NCBI GenBank assembly: GCA_037127255.1
Contig: JBANSL010000008.1
Span: 41,181,373 to 41,245,372 of the forward strand
Length of the DNA: 64,000 nucleotides
Reading direction: 5' to 3'
Source: Persicaria tinctoria
Lineage: Eukaryota > Streptophyta > Magnoliopsida > Caryophyllales > Polygonaceae
The first letter of the stretch is position 1; each line of letters opens with the position of its first letter. The translations under genes were made by a program, and so were the position numbers. This document shows positions 59,653 through 64,000 of the stretch, one piece after another. A model generated the notes under the pieces. The model saw only the letters and a list, made by a program, of their open reading frames with translations, was not told the DNA's origin and did not search any database.

Positions 59653-62239
59653 TCACGTGGGTTTGAACCCCATTCCCTTAGACAATTCAAGGACCATCCT
59701 TCTGTTCAGCCCTTTCGTCAACGGATCTGCCAAATTCCTCTCGGACTTCACATACTCCAAGCAAATAACACCGGTAGCAATCATCTGTCTCACAGCTTCA
59801 TGTCTAATCCGTATGTGTCTCTTCTTACCATTGTAAGTATTGCTGTTAGCTACACAAATAGCAGATTGTGAGTCACAATGTAGAGAAATAGTTGAGGTCT
59901 TATGCCCCCACAAAGGTAAGTCAGCCAGTAAGCTTCTCAACCACTCAGCCTCTTGACCAGCTAAATCTAATGCTAGGAACTCAGATTCCATAGTTGATCT
60001 AGCAATGCAAGTTTGTTTTGATGACTTCCATGATATAGCACCACCACATAAAGTGAACACATAACCACTAGTGGAGCTAACCTCATCATTGTCAGTGACC
60101 CAGTTTGCATCACAATATCCCTCTAAAGCATGGGGATAACCCACATAATGTAAACCCCAATCAAAGGTGCCCTTAAGATATCTCAATAATCTATTAAGTG
60201 CAATCCAATGCTCACTATTGGGGTTATGGGTATATGTACTGAGTCTACTAACATCATATGCAATATCAGGCCGAGTATAGTTCATTAGAAACATTAAACT
60301 CCCAATTATTTTAGCATACTCATTTTGGGAAACACCAATTCCAAATTTTTTCTTCAATTGCATGCTAGCATCATAAGGAGTTCTAACTGGCACAACATCA
60401 AATTTATCAAACCTTTTCAACATTTTCTCTACATAATGAGGTTGTGATAAAATGAAGCCATTTTCTTTTCTAGTTACTTTAACTCTTAGAATGACATCAA
60501 CTTCACCCATGTCTTTCATCTCAAACTTAGATGACAAAAACTGTTTGGTTGTGTTTATAGCATTTATGTGTGATCCAAATAACAACATGTCATCCACATA
60601 TAAACATATAATCACACAATCAGCACCAAACCTCTTAGAGTAGACACATGCATCAGATCCGTTTACCTCAAATCCAAAGCTTAGGATAGTTGTGTGAAAC
60701 TTCTCATACCATTGCTTTGGTGCTTGCTTGAGTCCATACAATGACTTATGTAGCTTGCACACCTTGTTTTCATGTCCTGGAACAATGCACCCTGGAGGCT
60801 GTTCCATATAAATTTCCTCATTCAAATCACCATTAAAAAATGCAGTTTTAACATCCATAGGATGAACAAGCATTTTATGGCTAGAAGCCAAAGCAAACAA
60901 TGCACGAATGGTAGCAATTTTTGTAACAGGAGAATAAATGTCAAAGAAGTCAATGCCATATCTCTGAGTGAATCCTCTTATAACTAGTCTTGCCTTATAT
61001 CTATCAACTGAGCCATCTACTTTAAGCTTCTTCTTAAAGATCCACTTACAACTAATGGCTCTATTTCCTTTAAGCATATCAACTAGTTCCCATGTGTGAT
61101 TAGACATAATGGATTCTATCTCACTGTTAATAGCATCTTTCCAGAAACTAGCATCTAGTGAACTTATTGCCTCATCATAGGTCTTCGGATCATCTTCTAT
61201 CATATGAAGACTAATGAACGTCTCATCTAGTTCATTTAAATCATTCAGTTCAACTAGAAATGCAGTCACAAAATCAGGACCAAAACTAGTTTCCTTCCTA
61301 CGCCTTTTACTTTTCCTAGGTTCATCATGGTCAGATTGAGCATTAGGCACAACAGTATTAGGCATGGATGAAGATGCATCATGAGATGAAGAATCATTAG
61401 CAGGTAATGCAGATTTCTTTAAAGGAAACACATGCTCAAAGAAAACAACATCACGATATTCACACAAGGTACGATCACTCAAGCACATAAAACGGTATGC
61501 AACACTGTTATCAGCATAACCAATCATAATTACATCAAAAGTCTTAGACCCAATAGTATCAACTTTGAACGAAGGTAACCCCACCTTAGCTAGACACCCC
61601 CACACCTTTAAGAATTTCAGATTAGGCGGATGCCCTTTCCAAAGCTCATAAGGTGTCTTGTCAAGCTTCTTGTGAGGTACCTTATTCAAAATATGATTTG
61701 CGGACAATACAGCTTCCCCCCCACATATTATCAGACAAACCAGAACTAGAAAGCATAACATTCATCATTTCCTTTAAAGTTATGTTTTTCCTTTCAGCAA
61801 TACCATTTTGTTGTGGGCTATAGGGAGCTGTAAACTCATGAATAATGCCATTTTGCTCACAAAATTCTCTCAAAGAATGACATATTCACCGCCTCTATCA
61901 GATCTAAGCCTTTTAATCTTTCGATTTAATTGGTTTTCTACTTCAGCTTTATACACATAAAACATGCTTTCTGCTTCATAAGTATACCTTAGTATATCTA
62001 GAATGGTCATCCACAAATGTGATATAGTAGCGCTTGCCACCTCTACTCTCAGTGTTCTTAAAATCAGCCAAATCAGAATGGACTAACTCCAGCAATTCAG
62101 TTGTCCTTTCTAACACCGTTTTAAAGGGTTGTTTATGAAATTTGGCCTCAACACATATTTCACATTTGCTATGGTCATGTTTTGATAGGCTAGGAATCAA
62201 ACCCATATCATGCAATCGACATACAGATTTTGCATTCAC
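59653..62239 (-). pseudogene. Copia integrase, reverse transcriptase and RNase H, frame-broken
   Basis: Pre-integrase and integrase come first (CRLHDMGLIPSL, CEICVEAKFHKQPF, YYITFVDDHSRYTKVYL, 61976-62239). The frame then shifts to 61682-61873 (HEFTAPYSPQQNGIAERKN), and again to the long frame 59653-61761. The latter contains the reverse transcriptase ([20 protein letters not shown], and catalytic [10 protein letters not shown]) and RNase H with [11 protein letters not shown]. It ends with [13 protein letters not shown]. Two frameshifts within integrase inactivate the element. I do not assign a copia lineage by eye. Confidence 0.9.
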
Positions 62240-62257
62240 ATGTCCTAGCCTAGCATG

Positions 62258-62938
62258 TCATAAATCAACAGACTCAGCAATATAAGAAGAAGTAGAAGCA
62301 TTCTCATTATTCTCAATCATGGTCTCAAGCACATACAGAAAATCAGCACTATAAGCCTTTCCTACAAATTCTCCATTTTTGGTTAAAACCATTTTGCCAG
62401 CATCAGTCACTTGCTTAATTCCAGCTATCTCAAGCAAACCACATGGAATCAGATTTCGGCGCAGAGAAGGAACATAAAGCACATTCATTAGGGTAAGGGA
62501 CTTCCCTGAGGTGAGCTTGAGTGCAACCTTCCCTTTGCTTAGCACTCGAGAGATGCTCGAGTTGCCCATGTAGACCTGGTCGATGTCTGTAGCATCCTCA
62601 AACTCAGCGAACAGGTCCTTGTTGGCGCAGAAGTGTCGAGTGGCTCCGCTGTCCAAGAGCCAATCAACCTGGCCTCCCACATGGTTGACTTCAGTGATCA
62701 TAGCTATCAGCTGGTTGTTGTCTTGGACAACGTTGGCTTGCTGTTGGGCTGGAGCTGTGGGCTTGTTCTGCTGCTGTCCTTGGTTCTGGATGTCAGCCCG
62801 ATTGCGGCACTGCCAAGCCTTGTGGCCTGGCTTGCCCGACTGATTACTAGACTTCTTGAACTTCGGGCCTTTCTTTGGTTTCATCTTAGGCTTAGAACCT
62901 CCAGACTTGTTTCCTTGCTTGGACCTATCAGATTTCAC
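62258..62938 (-). pseudogene. Copia gag (C-terminal) and protease
   Basis: The frame keeps a Lys/Gly-rich linker and a damaged zinc knuckle (SNQSGKPGHKAWQCRNR, with the first Cys residues gone), a Gln-rich spacer, and the copia protease WLLDSGATRHFC followed by VLYVPSLRRNLI. The frame ends at TGA where the family has a Trp codon, at the start of the pre-integrase domain. Confidence 0.85.
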
Positions 62939-62948
62939 AAAAGATTCA

Positions 62949-63383
62949 ACCAGATTTTCAAAACGTCGGTTTTTAAAGCGAAAGGAGAAGATCGGTTTCT
63001 GTGTGATGAAAACTAAAAGGGAGAACGTCGGTTTTTAAAGCGATAGAGGACGCTCCACGTTTGCAGAAATCTCAGAAAGAATAAAACCAGATTTTCAAAA
63101 CGTTGGACAGAATTGAATTAGTCAAACCCTAATTCAATACTATCTGAGGCCTTTTAATTGATGAAATTAAAACACGACGTAAAATGTGACCAGCACCACA
63201 CCGCGCACGGACCGGCGGTAGTTGTGGTGGTGCGCGCGTGTGGGACTCCTATCCCAACTCTCAATAACCCCTTCAATAACTCCTCCTTAAAAGCAACCTC
63301 CTAACCCCTTTTGTATTCAATATGGGACAAAAAGAAGTTCAAAAGACATAAATGAAAACCCCCACATGAACATTTCTCCAACA
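62949..63383 (-). repeat. Copia LTR, truncated and scrambled copy
   Basis: It matches the left LTR from about 58693 onward, but its inner edge is a mosaic. Short pieces equivalent to left-LTR positions near 58800, then 58742, then 58693 follow one another in that order before collinearity resumes. This marks an illegitimate-recombination deletion that also removed the PBS and N-terminal gag. Confidence 0.75.
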
Positions 63384-63388
63384 ACCAT

Positions 63389-64000
63389 AGCAGCAGATTA
63401 CCGGGAGGTATCCGAAAACACGATCCGAAGTTGCCGCAGAACAGTGTTCGACATGCCTACTTTCTGGCTTCGCCACCACCAGCACCGTGGTCCGACGCCA
63501 AGGAAGCCGGCTGAATCAGAAAGGTTGAAACACCCTCTATTGAACCCATCTGTCCGTTTCTTCATATCTTCTTCGAGGCAATCGCACCACAGCCTTGAAC
63601 TTGACTGGTGAGCAGGATTTCTGTTGTGCAGAAAAACGTGGTTTAAGTTCGTTTTTCTTTCCTTCAATCCAAGGGCTGTTATCTGACCAAAAACTATTCC
63701 TTTACAGATTCATATCATATCAAGGGATCATAGGCTCGAACATTGGACGTTTTCGAGTCCCGTTTGGGTAAGATCCGCTCTATTCATCGCTAATTGTCGA
63801 GTTTCGAACAAGTATGCGATGTTTAATCTAACCTACCTACTGTTTTGGAACAGTTTACATCCTTTGCAGATCCTGAGATTTTGTGTTACAGAATCGGGTT
63901 GGCTTTTTGGAAAAGCAAGGGTAAGTTTTGTACTTTTTAAAAGTTACGATGCTGTTTCCGTAATTTCTGAAAAGTTACTAGTACCCAATTTAATTCTGTA
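63389..64000 (+). repeat. Chromovirus 3' LTR, second part (runs off window)
   Basis: From AGCAGCAGATTACCGGGAGG the sequence follows 5' LTR positions 49445-50061. Differences include single substitutions and small indels (for example near 63655). The end of the LTR and the element's right target duplication lie beyond the window. Confidence 0.9.

Larger units (their letters stand above)
58426..63383 (-). mobile_element. Ty1/copia retrotransposon nested in the chromovirus LTR
   Basis: The element runs from TGTTGGTGTG to CTCCAACA and is flanked by the 5-bp duplication ACCAT (58421-58425 and 63384-63388). The left LTR (3' in transcript sense) is complete, 58426-59115, 690 bp. The right LTR keeps only about 420 bp, to 63383. 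A polypurine tract (GTGGGGGAC on the minus strand, 59116-59125) abuts the left LTR, proving the minus orientation. The primer-binding site and the first half of gag are deleted together with part of the right LTR. Internal coding runs 62938 down to 59653 with stops and shifts. It is defective, and must be younger than the chromovirus it sits in. Confidence 0.93.
48726..64000 (+). mobile_element. Tekay/Del-like chromovirus (Ty3/gypsy), mutated, 3' LTR cut by a copia element
   Basis: The element begins TGAAATACCCTCG directly after GGAAG of the Tat-like gag. Its parts are 5' LTR 48726-51541, PBS TGGTATCAGAGC at 51547-51558, an extra reading frame 51810-52430, gag-pol 52698 to about 57690, a polypurine tract (GGGGGGGAGATA) at 57693-57704, and a 3' LTR starting 57705. 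That LTR is split at 58425 by a Ty1/copia element, resumes at 63384/63389, and runs off the window; the last bases correspond to about 50061 of the 5' LTR. Domain order gag, protease, RT, RNase H, integrase, chromodomain is the chromovirus order. At least eight stops and two frameshifts make the polyprotein dead. Confidence 0.93.

Overview
The window is nuclear DNA from a flowering plant, most likely a eudicot. Its genes have GT-AG introns and encode plant-type proteins, and the rest is packed with plant transposable elements. I cannot name the species from the sequence alone.

Layout. (1) 71-7229 (+): most of the gene for APC7, the tetratricopeptide subunit of the anaphase-promoting complex; 17 exons are visible and the first ~20 codons are off the window or unresolved. 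(2) 7.2-10.2 kb: repeats and retroposon tails. (3) 10510-15731 (-), with a 5' UTR exon from 17751: a complete CULLIN1 gene. I can join 19 coding exons into a 744-codon frame that ends in the cullin neddylation domain. (4) 18230-19715: a non-autonomous Mutator-like element with 150-bp inverted ends, a 9-bp target duplication and a captured exon-like segment. (5) 19.7-26.3 kb: AT-rich, repeat-filled, no convincing gene. (6) 26351-26914 (+): an intronless TSPO gene. (7) 27-39 kb: tRNA-like SINE heads, a probable solo LTR, hAT-type elements with 8-bp duplications, and two diverged copies of one repeat, one copy carrying extra insertions absent from the other. (8) 39168-40068 (-): a RALF peptide-hormone gene broken by a 537-bp hAT-type insertion. 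(9) 40.8-45 kb: a Stowaway MITE, retroposon tails with hairpins and poly-A, and a TRIM element with LTRs, PBS, PPT and target duplication. (10) 45.8-64.0 kb: three LTR retrotransposons nested in order. A Tat-like Ty3/gypsy element (-) is split by a Tekay/Del-like chromovirus (+), whose 3' LTR is split by a Ty1/copia element (-).

The working host genes appear to be APC7, CUL1 and TSPO. APC7 and CUL1 encode parts of the two great cell-cycle ubiquitin ligases (APC/C and SCF) and lie tail to tail about 3.3 kb apart. TSPO is a stress-linked membrane tetrapyrrole-binding protein. No operon logic applies.

The most unusual signals are an intact 206-codon reading frame between the primer-binding site and gag of an otherwise heavily mutated chromovirus, a hAT-like family built from dense CTAGGCGG subterminal repeats (one copy disrupts RALF), and filled/empty-site comparisons within the window that date insertions relative to each other.
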